Shown piece after piece: positions 16,532 to 24,676 of a stretch of 64,000 nt of DNA. The position numbers were made by a program, and so were the translations under genes. Numbering within the stretch: the first letter of the stretch is position 1; each line of letters starts with the position of its first letter. A model generated the notes under the pieces. It made no database searches, had not been told where the DNA came from, and worked only from the letters and a program-made list of their open reading frames with translations. This DNA comes from DAOTXS01 sp034433515 (GTDB lineage Bacteria; Chloroflexota; Anaerolineae; UBA4142): assembly GCA_034433515.1 (NCBI GenBank), contig DAOUAL010000102.1:65670-129669 (forward strand). The letters run 5' to 3'.

Positions 16532-16625
16532 ATGCGCCAAGCTGTCATCGTGGACGCGGTGCGAACGCCGGTCGGGCGGTACAGTGGCGCGCTCAAACAA
16601 GTGCGCCCCGATGATCTTGCCGCTT
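16532..16625 (+). pseudogene. Truncated thiolase, N-terminal 31 codons only
   Basis: The reading frame starts MRQAVIVDAVRTPVGRYSGA and goes on LKQVRPDDLAA, the well-known N-terminus of acetyl-CoA acetyltransferases. After codon 31 the similarity stops sharply and the frame runs through unrelated sequence to 16897. No thiolase catalytic residues follow. The start lies 9 nt after the copy 2 dehydratase stop, so the intact gene was the next member of that operon. A deletion or rearrangement with its joint near 16625 is the simplest cause. Confidence 0.75.
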
Positions 16626-16992
16626 CCCCAGACTTGGCACATACGCATCCTTATGCCCCAGAAACGCGGACATGTGTGCTAAAATTGCTCGATTATTTTG
16701 GAACCCCGTCGTTGTTGGGCAAAATTCCCACATTCCCTGTTTTGGAATCACGGGAATTTTGCCCCAAAGTTAGGTCTGACGAAATGCCAGTACGTTTGCC
16801 AGCGCAAACCGTTTCCACCAAAAGGCGGCGACCGTGGCGGAAGCGGCGGGCGGTAGCGCTGTCGCCATACCCTTGCCACCGAGCCAAGCGGTTTTGAATC
16901 GAATCATAGGAACGACATCGCTTTGGGAAGTGGCGTTTCAAGAATCACGCGTGATCCTACCGAGCCAAGGCTCAAGATATTGGAATGGCTCT
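16626..16992. other. Non-coding stretch between truncated thiolase and lipoprotein gene
   Basis: About 370 bp with no recognisable gene on either strand. It begins at the thiolase break and ends at the old stop codon of the minus-strand lipoprotein gene (16993). It holds the strong hairpin at 16717-16764. Short open frames here have no start signals or known motifs. I see no transposase or terminal repeats that would explain the break. Confidence 0.6.
16717..16764. repeat. 13-bp perfect stem-loop
   Basis: GGGCAAAATTCCC (16717-16729) is exactly complementary to GGGAATTTTGCCC (16752-16764), and the 22-nt loop contains a further ATTCC/GGAAT pairing. It stands alone in a non-coding region between the truncated thiolase (+) and the lipoprotein gene (-), so it could end transcription from both sides, or be a remnant of a mobile element end. 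Confidence 0.6.
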
Positions 16993-17124
16993 TCAAGGGC
17001 GTGTGGACCAATCCAGTGGTAGTTCGATCAGGAACATCTCAACCTCCCCAGTCCCTGAACGTCCCCAGTTGCTGGTGAAAAGGATGCGTGTCAAATCGGG
17101 ATTGGTACTGGCGTGTGGCTCCGC
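16993..17124 (-). pseudogene. Detached C-terminal tail of the lipoprotein gene after an in-frame TGA
   Basis: Directly after the TGA at 17127-17125 the same frame stays open for 43 codons to a TGA at 16995-16993. The peptide (AEPHASTNPDLTRILFTSNW and on to EMFLIELPLDW) reads like the normal end of a beta-propeller-type protein. The stop falls where the text reads HDY-stop-AEPH, and a TGG (Trp) would restore one 469-residue protein. Confidence 0.6.
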
Positions 17125-18402
17125 TCAATAATCGTGCACCTGGTTCGGATCCACCAGCGAGTGATGGTGCGCCAAGCGAACCATTCGCCCACCCCTCCCA
17201 AGTTCGATGGCAATCACTTGGTCATCCATCCACCAATACGAAGCTGGGTCACCATCGAAATAGGATACCAGTGCCCAGCCGGGCCGTTGAACGGCGCGCC
17301 CCGAAAAGTGCATGCCACAGCCATCGCAATGGGTAAAGTCAATGGGCCAGAGAGGGGTAATGATGCCAGTCGCCAAGTCAAGCATGGCGATGTTGTCTGT
17401 GTCAATGTCCTGATAAACCAAGACCTCGCGCCCTTGCGCATCGAGAGCCACGTCACTGTGACCGACAATGCGCAGCAAACCACGGCCGTTCTTCAGATTG
17501 CGATCATAGACCATCAAGCCACAGAGATTTGCCTCCCCGCCCAATTTCCCATAATCGCAGTAATCGTCATGATAAGCGAGGAAATAGTTTCCCAAGGGAC
17601 TAAGGGTCACGGTGTCAACGCTCATCGGACGCGGCAGATCGCGCTTGGCGATCACGCGGTCTGCTTGGCGGTCGTACACCAGAAAGGCGATCGTATTCCA
17701 ATCTTGGTCTTGCGCCATCAAGCCCCAGTAGCGACTGTCTATCGAAGGACTGCCTTCGTAGCGCGTCCACACAGCGGCGAGTTTCTTGCCCGGCAAATCG
17801 GCAGCGAAATCATGCACCACACTTTGCTGTTTATGGTCGAGGTGGTAAGCCATCAAGCGTGTGCCATCGGAATAGTAGAGCAACTGGGGGTTCGCCGCAT
17901 CCCAGCGCGGGTCTGTCTCAAGAGGTACCTGCATGAGTGGCTGCAATGTCTGCGCATCGTACACGTACCAGGTCGCTTCGAGACCTCGGACGAGCAGGCG
18001 GCTGCCATCGGCGTTGAACGATTGTACACGCGAGTACTCGTTCTTCATGCCCGTGGAGCGATCGTCTTTGGATACATCGGTCTTGCGGTCTGTGACACGC
18101 ACAAGGCAGGTCCCAAAGATGGGATCGCGAAAAGGCACACGCGCTTTCGGTTCTGCCAAGGTTAGGGGCTGGCGAACTTGGAAATCAGTGATGAATCGTG
18201 TTGGTTGGTCCGAACAGAAGGACACCGTGTTACGGGGAGTTGGGGGAATCTGAAACTGACCGGCTGAAACACTGCTCGGGAGGAGTGGTGTGGCAGTGAC
18301 AATCCAAGGAGTTGGCGTGGGCACCGGTGAGGGTGCCAAGCAACCGATCAGTGCGGTCAGCGCGGTGGCAGCCATGAAGCAAAAGGTATTTGTGTTTTTC
18401 AT
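17125..18402 (-). CDS. Secreted lipoprotein, probable beta-propeller, ended early by TGA
   Basis: 425 aa from the ATG at 18402, which follows AAAGAGG. The signal peptide ends in LIGC with Cys21, then a short Pro/Thr linker. The body has repeated blade-like strands (TWYVYDAQTLQPLM, GLMVYDRNLKNGRGLL, ILLDLATGII-like), as in proteins that hold numeric or text readouts of a TolB/WD type, but no family could be fixed. Upstream ATG codons in frame lack a signal peptide and were rejected. The protein stops at an in-frame TGA with 43 matching codons after it (see 16993-17124), so it may be a recent nonsense mutant. It is in line with the lipoprotein gene at 18512, which shares the PTPTPWIVTATP-like linker. 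Confidence 0.75.
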   Translation of the reverse strand: MKNTNTFCFMAATALTALIGCLAPSPVPTPTPWIVTATPLLPSSVSAGQFQIPPTPRNTVSFCSDQPTRFITDFQVRQPLTLAEPKARVPFRDPIFGTCLVRVTDRKTDVSKDDRSTGMKNEYSRVQSFNADGSRLLVRGLEATWYVYDAQTLQPLMQVPLETDPRWDAANPQLLYYSDGTRLMAYHLDHKQQSVVHDFAADLPGKKLAAVWTRYEGSPSIDSRYWGLMAQDQDWNTIAFLVYDRQADRVIAKRDLPRPMSVDTVTLSPLGNYFLAYHDDYCDYGKLGGEANLCGLMVYDRNLKNGRGLLRIVGHSDVALDAQGREVLVYQDIDTDNIAMLDLATGIITPLWPIDFTHCDGCGMHFSGRAVQRPGWALVSYFDGDPASYWWMDDQVIAIELGRGGRMVRLAHHHSLVDPNQVHDY

Positions 18403-18511
18403 TTTGCCTCTTTGAAAACAGGACACCCTTCGAATATGGATTGAAGATTTTCTGTGCGTGGTGAGAGATGCCGAGGACAGAGTTGCAATCTCTGCTCTCG
18501 CGTGGCACACT

Positions 18512-19669
18512 CTATGGCGGAATTTTTTCCCCGTACGAATTGTTCCCAGGTTTCGGATCAAACGTGTACGTAATGGTACAACTGACATAGTACTTGAACT
18601 GATTCGTGTTGATCGAGATTTTGGTATCGTACGCCCCTGTCTGTCCAGCCTTGAGATTGATCGTGATCGTACCGGTGGAACCACTAGCCGAGCTTGAACC
18701 GCCTCCGATGGGTTGATGTTCTTCACTACAAGCAAATGGCACTGATGTGTTCGTTAACGCGTCTGGTCCGTGATTAGTAACGCGAAAGAACACTTTCCCT
18801 TGCGGCAATGTTTCTGGGAAAATGTCGGTGACCTGAAGATCGGCACTGATGAGATGCGCTATGATAGGAGTTGGGGTAGCCGACGGAATAGCAGGGAGAG
18901 GCGTAATGGCAAAACCTGTAACATTGACCGTCACTTGCTTGGTCACCGAGCCACCACAGCCCGTGGCGGTCAGCGTGTACGTTGTCGTCTTGACGGGCTT
19001 GACTGTCATCGAACCGGGGGTTGCGACGCCGCCGATACCTTGATCAATGGATGCGCTGATTGCGTTGCTAACTGCGCCCCAGCTCAAGGTTGTGGACTGC
19101 CCCGCCGCGATCGAACTTGGGTTTGCGGTGAAGAATGCGATCACCGGCGCGCCAGGACAGCCGGGGGATGTTGTGGGGGGAGGTGCCGAGGAACTACTTG
19201 GCGGTGGTAGCGCCGCTCCACTTTCCACCTTGATCACAACTTCGCGTCGAACGACGGTTTTACCGGTGTCCACATTCAGAAAGTAAAGCATGGTCTCCTT
19301 GGGACAAACTTGCTGCAGTCCGGCAGGATTGACCTTCTGCCCATTCAGATCCACCCCAAAAAAGCCGCTGCCTTGAATATTCCACTGCAGGGTGGCGCAT
19401 TCGCCAGGTTGCAAGTTGGTGCGGTTAGCCGTGAAACTGATTTGCAGTTCCCCGGGTATGTTTTGCGGGGGTTGTTCCAATGGTTGCCCCGGCGGGGGCT
19501 GGGGTGAGAGTTGCAACGGTGGTGGCAGTTGATCAGGCGCCGGCGTCGGGGTGACGATCCATGGCGTTTGCGTTGGTACGTTTGGCGGCATACCAAGATA
19601 GTTGCACCCAAGCGAGCCCAGCAATGCGAGAACTGTATAAACGCCCAGAAGAAACGTCGAGTGTTTCAT
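18512..19669 (-). CDS. Secreted lipoprotein with Ig-like/CARDB-like domains
   Basis: 385 aa. The signal peptide ends at Cys22 (GSLGC), followed by a Pro/Gln-rich tether of about 50 residues. Two Ig-like segments come next: FTANRTNLQPGECATLQWNI near 80, and FFTANPSSIAAGQSTTLSWG near 180, the latter typical of bacterial Ig-like repeats. The C-terminal part (ADLQVTDIFPETLPQGKVFF onward) resembles a CARDB adhesion domain. It is probably displayed at the cell surface. Its ATG overlaps the stop of the small protein at 19666 (ATGA), pointing to translational coupling. A GGAGG site lies inside that upstream gene. Confidence 0.8.
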   Translation of the reverse strand: MKHSTFLLGVYTVLALLGSLGCNYLGMPPNVPTQTPWIVTPTPAPDQLPPPLQLSPQPPPGQPLEQPPQNIPGELQISFTANRTNLQPGECATLQWNIQGSGFFGVDLNGQKVNPAGLQQVCPKETMLYFLNVDTGKTVVRREVVIKVESGAALPPPSSSSAPPPTTSPGCPGAPVIAFFTANPSSIAAGQSTTLSWGAVSNAISASIDQGIGGVATPGSMTVKPVKTTTYTLTATGCGGSVTKQVTVNVTGFAITPLPAIPSATPTPIIAHLISADLQVTDIFPETLPQGKVFFRVTNHGPDALTNTSVPFACSEEHQPIGGGSSSASGSTGTITINLKAGQTGAYDTKISINTNQFKYYVSCTITYTFDPKPGNNSYGEKIPP

Positions 19670-19878
19670 CTTTCATCCTCCTTTGTTTCCGATGCAGTAA
19701 CAAACCGCTGAATAAAAATGATCAATTGACGCATCTCGAAAAAAGTTACTCCTTCGCCGCTTGGCAAATGTTCGACGCGACCACGCCATCGCGTATTGGA
19801 CGGGGATTCGTTTTCTGACCATTCCCACCAAAAGCGGACCACAAATATATTCTGCGGCGGTTCAGCCGGGCTGAGCAT
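19666..19878 (-). CDS. Small conserved-type protein, coupled to the lipoprotein gene
   Basis: 70 aa from the ATG at 19878, which follows GGGAGG. The sequence (PQNIFVVRFWWEWSENES, RWRGRVEHLPSGEGVTFF and a final helix EMRQLIIFIQRFV) resembles short proteins common beside regulators in Chloroflexota, of unknown function. The stop overlaps the start of the lipoprotein gene at 19669. It sits between the BTAD regulator (ending 19946, with a terminator between) and the two lipoproteins, so it begins a separate transcription unit with them. Confidence 0.65.
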   Translation of the reverse strand: MLSPAEPPQNIFVVRFWWEWSENESPSNTRWRGRVEHLPSGEGVTFFEMRQLIIFIQRFVTASETKEDER

Positions 19879-19898
19879 AGGTTCCTCCCAGAACAAAA

Positions 19899-19922
19899 AA
19901 ACTGCTTTTTGCAAAGCAGTTT
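19899..19922 (-). terminator. Intrinsic terminator of the BTAD regulator gene
   Basis: On the minus strand AAACTGCTTT pairs with AAAGCAGTTT around a 4-nt loop (10-bp stem) and is followed by a run of T. It lies 24 nt after the regulator stop at 19946. Confidence 0.85.
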
Positions 19923-19945
19923 ACCATCACCGTATCAAAAATTTA

Positions 19946-22714
19946 TCACAACGAAAAAAGCTTCAACCGCGCTCGTGCATCCTCCTCCACCCACCGATAG
20001 CCGATCTCTTGCGCCAGCGCCAGTGCATCGTGGTAATACCGCTCTGCCTCTTCGACCCTTCCGCGCGCATGGCAGACGTCGCCGAGATGAATGAGCGTTC
20101 GACCGACGGCAAACTGATTTCCCAACGCGCGATTGATCTCTAACGATTGCTCAAGAATCATTTGCGCCTGTTCGCCATCGTTCCACTGCTTGAGGATGAA
20201 CCCAAGTTGCAGCAAACTCCATCCCTCTAACACTCGATCGCCCAACGCGCGTGCCTCATCCAGAGCGGACTGCGCGTATTCCAACCCACACGCCGGATCA
20301 CCCAAGCGCGCCCACGCCAACGCCAAGGCATAGGGCGACTGCACAACAAGTGCTCGATTGTCTTGTTGCCGCGCGAGAGCCAGCGCGCTTTCAGCGAGCC
20401 GGCGCGCCTCGTCAAGTTGGCTTGGATAGTGGAACCAAAAACGGCGCAGGCGCGCTTGGGTACGCCGCGCCTTGTCGTCGAGCGCGTCTGCCAACTCGAT
20501 CAATAGCTGTTGCGCGGTTGCCTGTTCCGCGCGACGCGCCAGAACATCGAGCGCTTGTTCGCGACCCAGAAGCAAATCGAAACGCCGTTCACGAAAGGCG
20601 CGCTCTCCCAATGTTGCTGTGCCAAGACGCTCCAGCCAATGCAAAGCGGTGTCATAGTGCTGTTCCACTTCGCTCGCCGCGCAGAGACGCCAGGCATGTT
20701 GAGCCGCGCGCTCTGAATAGTACAGTGCCTTGTCGCCAATCTCAGCGCGATCAAAATGATGTGCCAAAACACCGAACAAGTCTGGGCGTTGCTCTCCATA
20801 CAGACGCTCGATCGCTTCACCCAACAAACGATGCAGACGTTGCTGTCGCCGATGATGCAGACTGGCATACACGATCTGATGAATCAATGAATGTTCAAAT
20901 TCATAATCATGCGCTCCGCCCCCCGCGCCCTCGCGTAAGAATCTTGTGCGCAGCAGTTCATCAATTGCCACAAGGGCAGTTTCCTCCTCGGCGCCACTAG
21001 CACGCAAGACAGGTTCAAAATCGAACCCACGCCCAGCCACAGCGGCATAGGCGACAAATTCGCGCGCGGGTGCACTCAAACGCTCAAGCCGCGCGCGGAT
21101 CAATGCGCGCACCGTGTTGGGCACCGGTAGGATTGTGCCGCGCCGGGGAAAGGCATCCAATTCGCGCAGCGTTTCGATCAGGAAAAGCGGGTTGCCTTCG
21201 GTGTGCAGATACAATTGTCTTGCGCAATCGGCTTCCACGTTCATACGCAGGCGTCGCACCAACTCGTCCACCGCATCTGCCGAAAGAGGCACCAGAGGGA
21301 GTTGTTGGGCAAGACCTTCACGGGCAAGTTGCACTTGCATCGTCATCAGTGGATGCCTCTCACTGATTTCTTCTGGGCGGATTGTGCCGACGATCAACAC
21401 GCGCGCGTCGCCGATCTGGTGTGCTAGATAATCGAGTGCGGCAATAGTGGAATCGGTTGCCCAGTGTAAATCTTCCAGAATGATCAGGATGGGGGTGTGT
21501 AAAGCGAAACGGCGGACGAGGGTGGCAAGCGCGTGTAAAAGCGGCGCCGTCGTGGGGGGAGACAGAGGGACTGGGTGCTCTCCTCCGAGTTCCGGGAGCA
21601 AGCGCGCAATCTCGTCAAGTGCCCATGGAGGTAATGCCAACACATCACGCGGCTTGTTCAGCGCAAGCAAGCCGCGCACAATATCGGCAATCGGCTGATA
21701 CGCAACAATCCGTGTGGGCTCGTAGCAGTGCGCACGCGCGATGGCTCCACCATGCCAGCGCACCGTTGTGGCGAACTCTTCGCACAAGCGCGTTTTGCCA
21801 ATGCCTGCCTCGCCTTCGATCCAGACCACACCTCCTCTGCCCTGTGATGCCTGCTCCCATCGGGCGATCAGGGCGTTCAGTTCCGGCGCGCGTCCGACGA
21901 ACGGCGGTTGTTCGAGATTGGCGTGTCGTGTTCGAGTTGGTGCAACGGTGGATTGAATATGCAAGGGGATGGCAAAATGTGTGCCTAGGAGGTCTTTGGC
22001 TTGCTGGAGCATTTTGGGAGAAGGTTGTGCATGTAATTCTTGCTGCCGCGCCTCGCAGTAGAATTGCCACTGACGTCGCGCGCCGGTCAAATTGCCCAAC
22101 TGAGCAAACGCGCGCATCGCCGCGAGGTGAATGTTTTCCTGAAGCGAATCACGCGCGAGGTATTTTGAGGCGTATTCCAGCGTGGAGGTAGCATCGTTCT
22201 GTTCCTCGCACCAGATGACCAATCGGCTTAGGGTGGCAAGATACAGCGCTTCCAAACGATAACGTTCTTCGAGGCACCAATCATCGTAGAAACCTTCCAA
22301 GAGATCGCCGCGATACAATTCGATGGCGGATTTCAGATTGCCGATGGCGGATGATCCATGCGCAAGTCTTTCAAATTCGGCGGTATCGAGCCAGAATGGG
22401 CTGGCAGGATTGAATTGAATCGAGGTCGAGTCGGTGAAAAGATATTCGTCGCTGGCAAGAAGCCGCCGAATGCGCCACAGGGCGGTGGCAAAGGAATGGC
22501 GCGCGTGGACGTCGTCCTGATCGCCCCAGAAGAGTGTGGCAAGTTTATCGCGCGAATGAGGTTGGTCGCGGTTCAAGATGAGGTAGGCAAGAAGCGACTG
22601 TGCCTTGTGCGTGGCAAGGGGTGGTAGCAAGCCACCGCCGCGACGAAATTCCGGAAATCCAAACAAACGAATTTCTAGACGAGACAGGCGTTTTGCCATA
22701 GGCGGTGATCTCAT
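19946..22714 (-). CDS. BTAD/AAA ATPase/TPR transcriptional activator (SARP-like)
   Basis: 922 aa. Residues 10-95 form an OmpR-type winged helix (LEIRLFGFPEFRRGGGLLPP, THKAQSLLAYLILNRDQ, HSRDKLATLFWGD). A bacterial transcriptional activation domain (BTAD) of TPR-like helices follows to about 250, then an AAA/NACHT-like ATPase with Walker A GEAGIGKTRLCEEF near 300 and LIILEDLHWATDST as Walker B near 410. The C-terminal 350 residues are TPR-like repeats (GWSLLQLGFILKQWNDGEQA, GRTLIHLGDVCHARGRVEEA). The ATG at 22714 follows GGAGGA; MAKRLS at 22699 is an alternative. Such regulators answer to an unknown signal. The targets are probably the lipoprotein operon or the adjacent nuo operon, which is inference. 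Confidence 0.85.
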   Translation of the reverse strand: MRSPPMAKRLSRLEIRLFGFPEFRRGGGLLPPLATHKAQSLLAYLILNRDQPHSRDKLATLFWGDQDDVHARHSFATALWRIRRLLASDEYLFTDSTSIQFNPASPFWLDTAEFERLAHGSSAIGNLKSAIELYRGDLLEGFYDDWCLEERYRLEALYLATLSRLVIWCEEQNDATSTLEYASKYLARDSLQENIHLAAMRAFAQLGNLTGARRQWQFYCEARQQELHAQPSPKMLQQAKDLLGTHFAIPLHIQSTVAPTRTRHANLEQPPFVGRAPELNALIARWEQASQGRGGVVWIEGEAGIGKTRLCEEFATTVRWHGGAIARAHCYEPTRIVAYQPIADIVRGLLALNKPRDVLALPPWALDEIARLLPELGGEHPVPLSPPTTAPLLHALATLVRRFALHTPILIILEDLHWATDSTIAALDYLAHQIGDARVLIVGTIRPEEISERHPLMTMQVQLAREGLAQQLPLVPLSADAVDELVRRLRMNVEADCARQLYLHTEGNPLFLIETLRELDAFPRRGTILPVPNTVRALIRARLERLSAPAREFVAYAAVAGRGFDFEPVLRASGAEEETALVAIDELLRTRFLREGAGGGAHDYEFEHSLIHQIVYASLHHRRQQRLHRLLGEAIERLYGEQRPDLFGVLAHHFDRAEIGDKALYYSERAAQHAWRLCAASEVEQHYDTALHWLERLGTATLGERAFRERRFDLLLGREQALDVLARRAEQATAQQLLIELADALDDKARRTQARLRRFWFHYPSQLDEARRLAESALALARQQDNRALVVQSPYALALAWARLGDPACGLEYAQSALDEARALGDRVLEGWSLLQLGFILKQWNDGEQAQMILEQSLEINRALGNQFAVGRTLIHLGDVCHARGRVEEAERYYHDALALAQEIGYRWVEEDARARLKLFSL

Positions 22715-22732
22715 GCTGGCTCCTCCGATGGG

Positions 22733-22852
22733 CTATACCTGCTTGCTCGGACGATCCTGAACCGCTTCCGCCAGATGCGATGTTTCGATTGTGTCGCTGC
22801 CCGCGAGTGCTGAACCGAGAAGATCAATGGCAATTTGGCTCAGGGCGATCGA
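22733..22852 (-). pseudogene. Possible remnant of a YifB/ComM-type C-terminus
   Basis: The frame that ends at 22733 closes with LAGSDTIETSHLAEAVQDRP, very like the C-terminal LAGSExIxxxHLAEAIQYR of Mg-chelatase-like YifB/ComM proteins. Upstream the similarity fades and the frame enters the small gene at 22902. No ATPase part is present, so this would be a gene fragment. The match is short and made by eye. Confidence 0.35.
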
Positions 22853-22901
22853 ATCCGCTTGCCCGATCTCCCTCTCCTGATCCACAACCAAGCAATAGGA
22901 A

Positions 22902-23093
22902 TCAACAAACCTGGCTTCGTCCCAGGACGACCTGGTTAAAGAGAAAGATGCAAAAGAAGAGAATGCCATACCCCAGCCCACTGCACGAACATCCTTTGCC
23001 AAACCCAAAGTTGCGTTGTAGCCAATCGAATAGGGTGTTGAGCAAAAACAATTCAAGCAAGCCCCGCAAGCACCCTTGACGATTATCGCGCAT
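22902..23093 (-). CDS. Small Cys/Gly-rich hydrophobic protein
   Basis: 63 aa. The ATG at 23093 has a good AAGGAG seven bases upstream. The sequence opens MRDNRQGCLRGLLELFLLNT, then FDWLQRNFGFGKGCSCSGLG and a hydrophobic tail (YGILFFCIFLFNQVV) that could span the membrane. Similar short N-terminally conserved proteins with a GCxCxG stretch are familiar from Chloroflexota, with no known function. It lies between the nuo operon terminator and the BTAD gene. Confidence 0.6.
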   Translation of the reverse strand: MRDNRQGCLRGLLELFLLNTLFDWLQRNFGFGKGCSCSGLGYGILFFCIFLFNQVVLGRSQVC

Positions 23094-23117
23094 TGTTACA
23101 CTCCTTGATAAAAGACC

Positions 23118-23159
23118 AAGGACGGAAGACACCGCCTAAAACCTTCGTCTTCCGTCCTT
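23118..23159 (-). terminator. Terminator hairpin after nuoN
   Basis: AAGGACGGAAGAC (23118-23130) pairs exactly with GTCTTCCGTCCTT (23147-23159), a 13-bp stem with a 16-nt loop. It lies 18 nt after the nuoN stop, and on the minus strand is followed by GGTCTTTTAT. The unusually strong stem probably ends the nuo transcript. Confidence 0.75.
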
Positions 23160-23177
23160 CGTCATTCGTCGTGATTT

Positions 23178-24647
23178 CTATCTCACCACCGCAAACATCT
23201 GCATAGACCACGCTGCCAAGTTCAACAACGGTTCAGGATAGAGCGCGAACCCAAACACAAACGCCGCCGTAACCACGAGAGATAAAGTAACGAGTGGCGC
23301 AACGCGAATAGGCGTGGCATCTTTGGGTGCTTCAAAGAATGCTTGGCGCACAATGCCAAAGTAGTAGAAAACACTAATGACACTGTTGATCACGCCAATC
23401 ACGGCAAGGTACAAGAACCCTTCGCGCAACGCCGCACCGAACACAAAGAACTTGCCGATAAACCCGGCGGTCGGCGGAATGCCGGCGAGCGAGAGGAAAA
23501 AGATCACAAAGAGCGCGGCAACGAGTGGTGCACGCTTGATCAACCCCGCATACTCTGGAATCTCAACGATGCCTGTAGCGTTCTCGATTGCGATGACGCA
23601 GATGAAAGCACCTAGATTGGTGAACAAGTAGGCAAACAGATAAATCAAGATGCCATTCAAGCCGGTGAACGGCGAACTACCACTCACGTTCATCGCAACC
23701 ACGCCAATGAGCATATAGCCGGCTTGCGCAATGGACGAGTACGCCAGCAGACGCTTGACATTCGTTTGACGCAACGCAATGAGATTCCCCAGCGTCATCG
23801 TAATCACCGAAATGAATGCCAGAAGAGGAACCCAGCCCTCTTGGAACGCGGGCAAAGCCGTCATGGCGACGCGAATCAAAGCGGCAAACCCAACGGCTTT
23901 GGGTCCCACAGACAGGAACGCCGTTACGGGTGTGGGCGCACCTTCATAGGCGTCCGGTGCCCATTGATGAAACGGCACGAGCGAAATCTTGAAACCCAGC
24001 CCAGCAAGCACCAGCGCCGTCGAAACGAACGCGACCATACGCATAGAAGGATCTACGGTTGCGGCGAACGCCTTGGCAATTTCGGTGAGGTTGAGTGAGC
24101 CGGTAGCGCCATACAACAACGAGAGTCCATACAGCATCACCGCGCTCGTAATCGCGCCGTAGAGAAAGTACTTGATCGCCGCTTCGTTCGATTTCTTGTC
24201 TTCACGCAAAAAGCCGGTGAGAAGGTACGACGTGTACGATAGAAATTCAATCGAGAGATAGATCATCAGCAGACTGGCGGAACTTGCCACCATCGTCATC
24301 GCCAGGACGGAGAAGGTAAAGATCGCAAAGAACTCGCCTTTGAACGGGGTGCGATTTTTCAAGTAATCAACGGACACGAGCACGATCAAGATACCGGCGA
24401 TGGCGGCAACCACTTTGAAAAAGAGCGCGAACAAGTCCACCACGTACATCCCGGCAAAGATCGCAATGTTCGATCCCCAGATGTACAGTGTTGCCGCGAG
24501 TGCGCCAATGAAACCGAGTATCGTCAGCCAGGGCAGCACACCGGAACCCTTTTCGTGCCAGATGAGATCCACGAGCAAGATGAGTAAGCCAAAAATCGTC
24601 AGCACCAGTTCCGGCGAAATCAGAATCAAGGTTTGAATATCAGGCAT
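23178..24647 (-). CDS. nuoN: NADH-quinone oxidoreductase subunit N
   Basis: 489 aa, about 14 membrane segments, one of the three antiporter-like proton-pumping subunits of complex I. The Mrp/antiporter core is readable: YFLYGAITSAVMLYGLSLLYG, GLGFKISLVPFHQWAPDAYE with the conserved Lys and HxWxPDxY, and RLLAYSSIAQAGYMLIGV. The ATG at 24647 follows AAGGTGA. It is the last gene of the nuo operon. Confidence 0.95.
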   Translation of the reverse strand: MPDIQTLILISPELVLTIFGLLILLVDLIWHEKGSGVLPWLTILGFIGALAATLYIWGSNIAIFAGMYVVDLFALFFKVVAAIAGILIVLVSVDYLKNRTPFKGEFFAIFTFSVLAMTMVASSASLLMIYLSIEFLSYTSYLLTGFLREDKKSNEAAIKYFLYGAITSAVMLYGLSLLYGATGSLNLTEIAKAFAATVDPSMRMVAFVSTALVLAGLGFKISLVPFHQWAPDAYEGAPTPVTAFLSVGPKAVGFAALIRVAMTALPAFQEGWVPLLAFISVITMTLGNLIALRQTNVKRLLAYSSIAQAGYMLIGVVAMNVSGSSPFTGLNGILIYLFAYLFTNLGAFICVIAIENATGIVEIPEYAGLIKRAPLVAALFVIFFLSLAGIPPTAGFIGKFFVFGAALREGFLYLAVIGVINSVISVFYYFGIVRQAFFEAPKDATPIRVAPLVTLSLVVTAAFVFGFALYPEPLLNLAAWSMQMFAVVR

Positions 24648-24676
24648 AGTGTCACCTTGTCAGCTAGTCGCAATGA

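Noticed and set aside
17125..17127. UGA as selenocysteine in the lipoprotein gene
   Set aside because: No redox motif or selenocysteine machinery in the window; Trp is the likely original residue, and the only Mo enzyme uses Cys (TGC).
17113..18165. 350-aa plus-strand frame opposite the lipoprotein gene
   Set aside because: The minus strand carries a signal peptide, lipobox and ribosome site; the plus frame has none.
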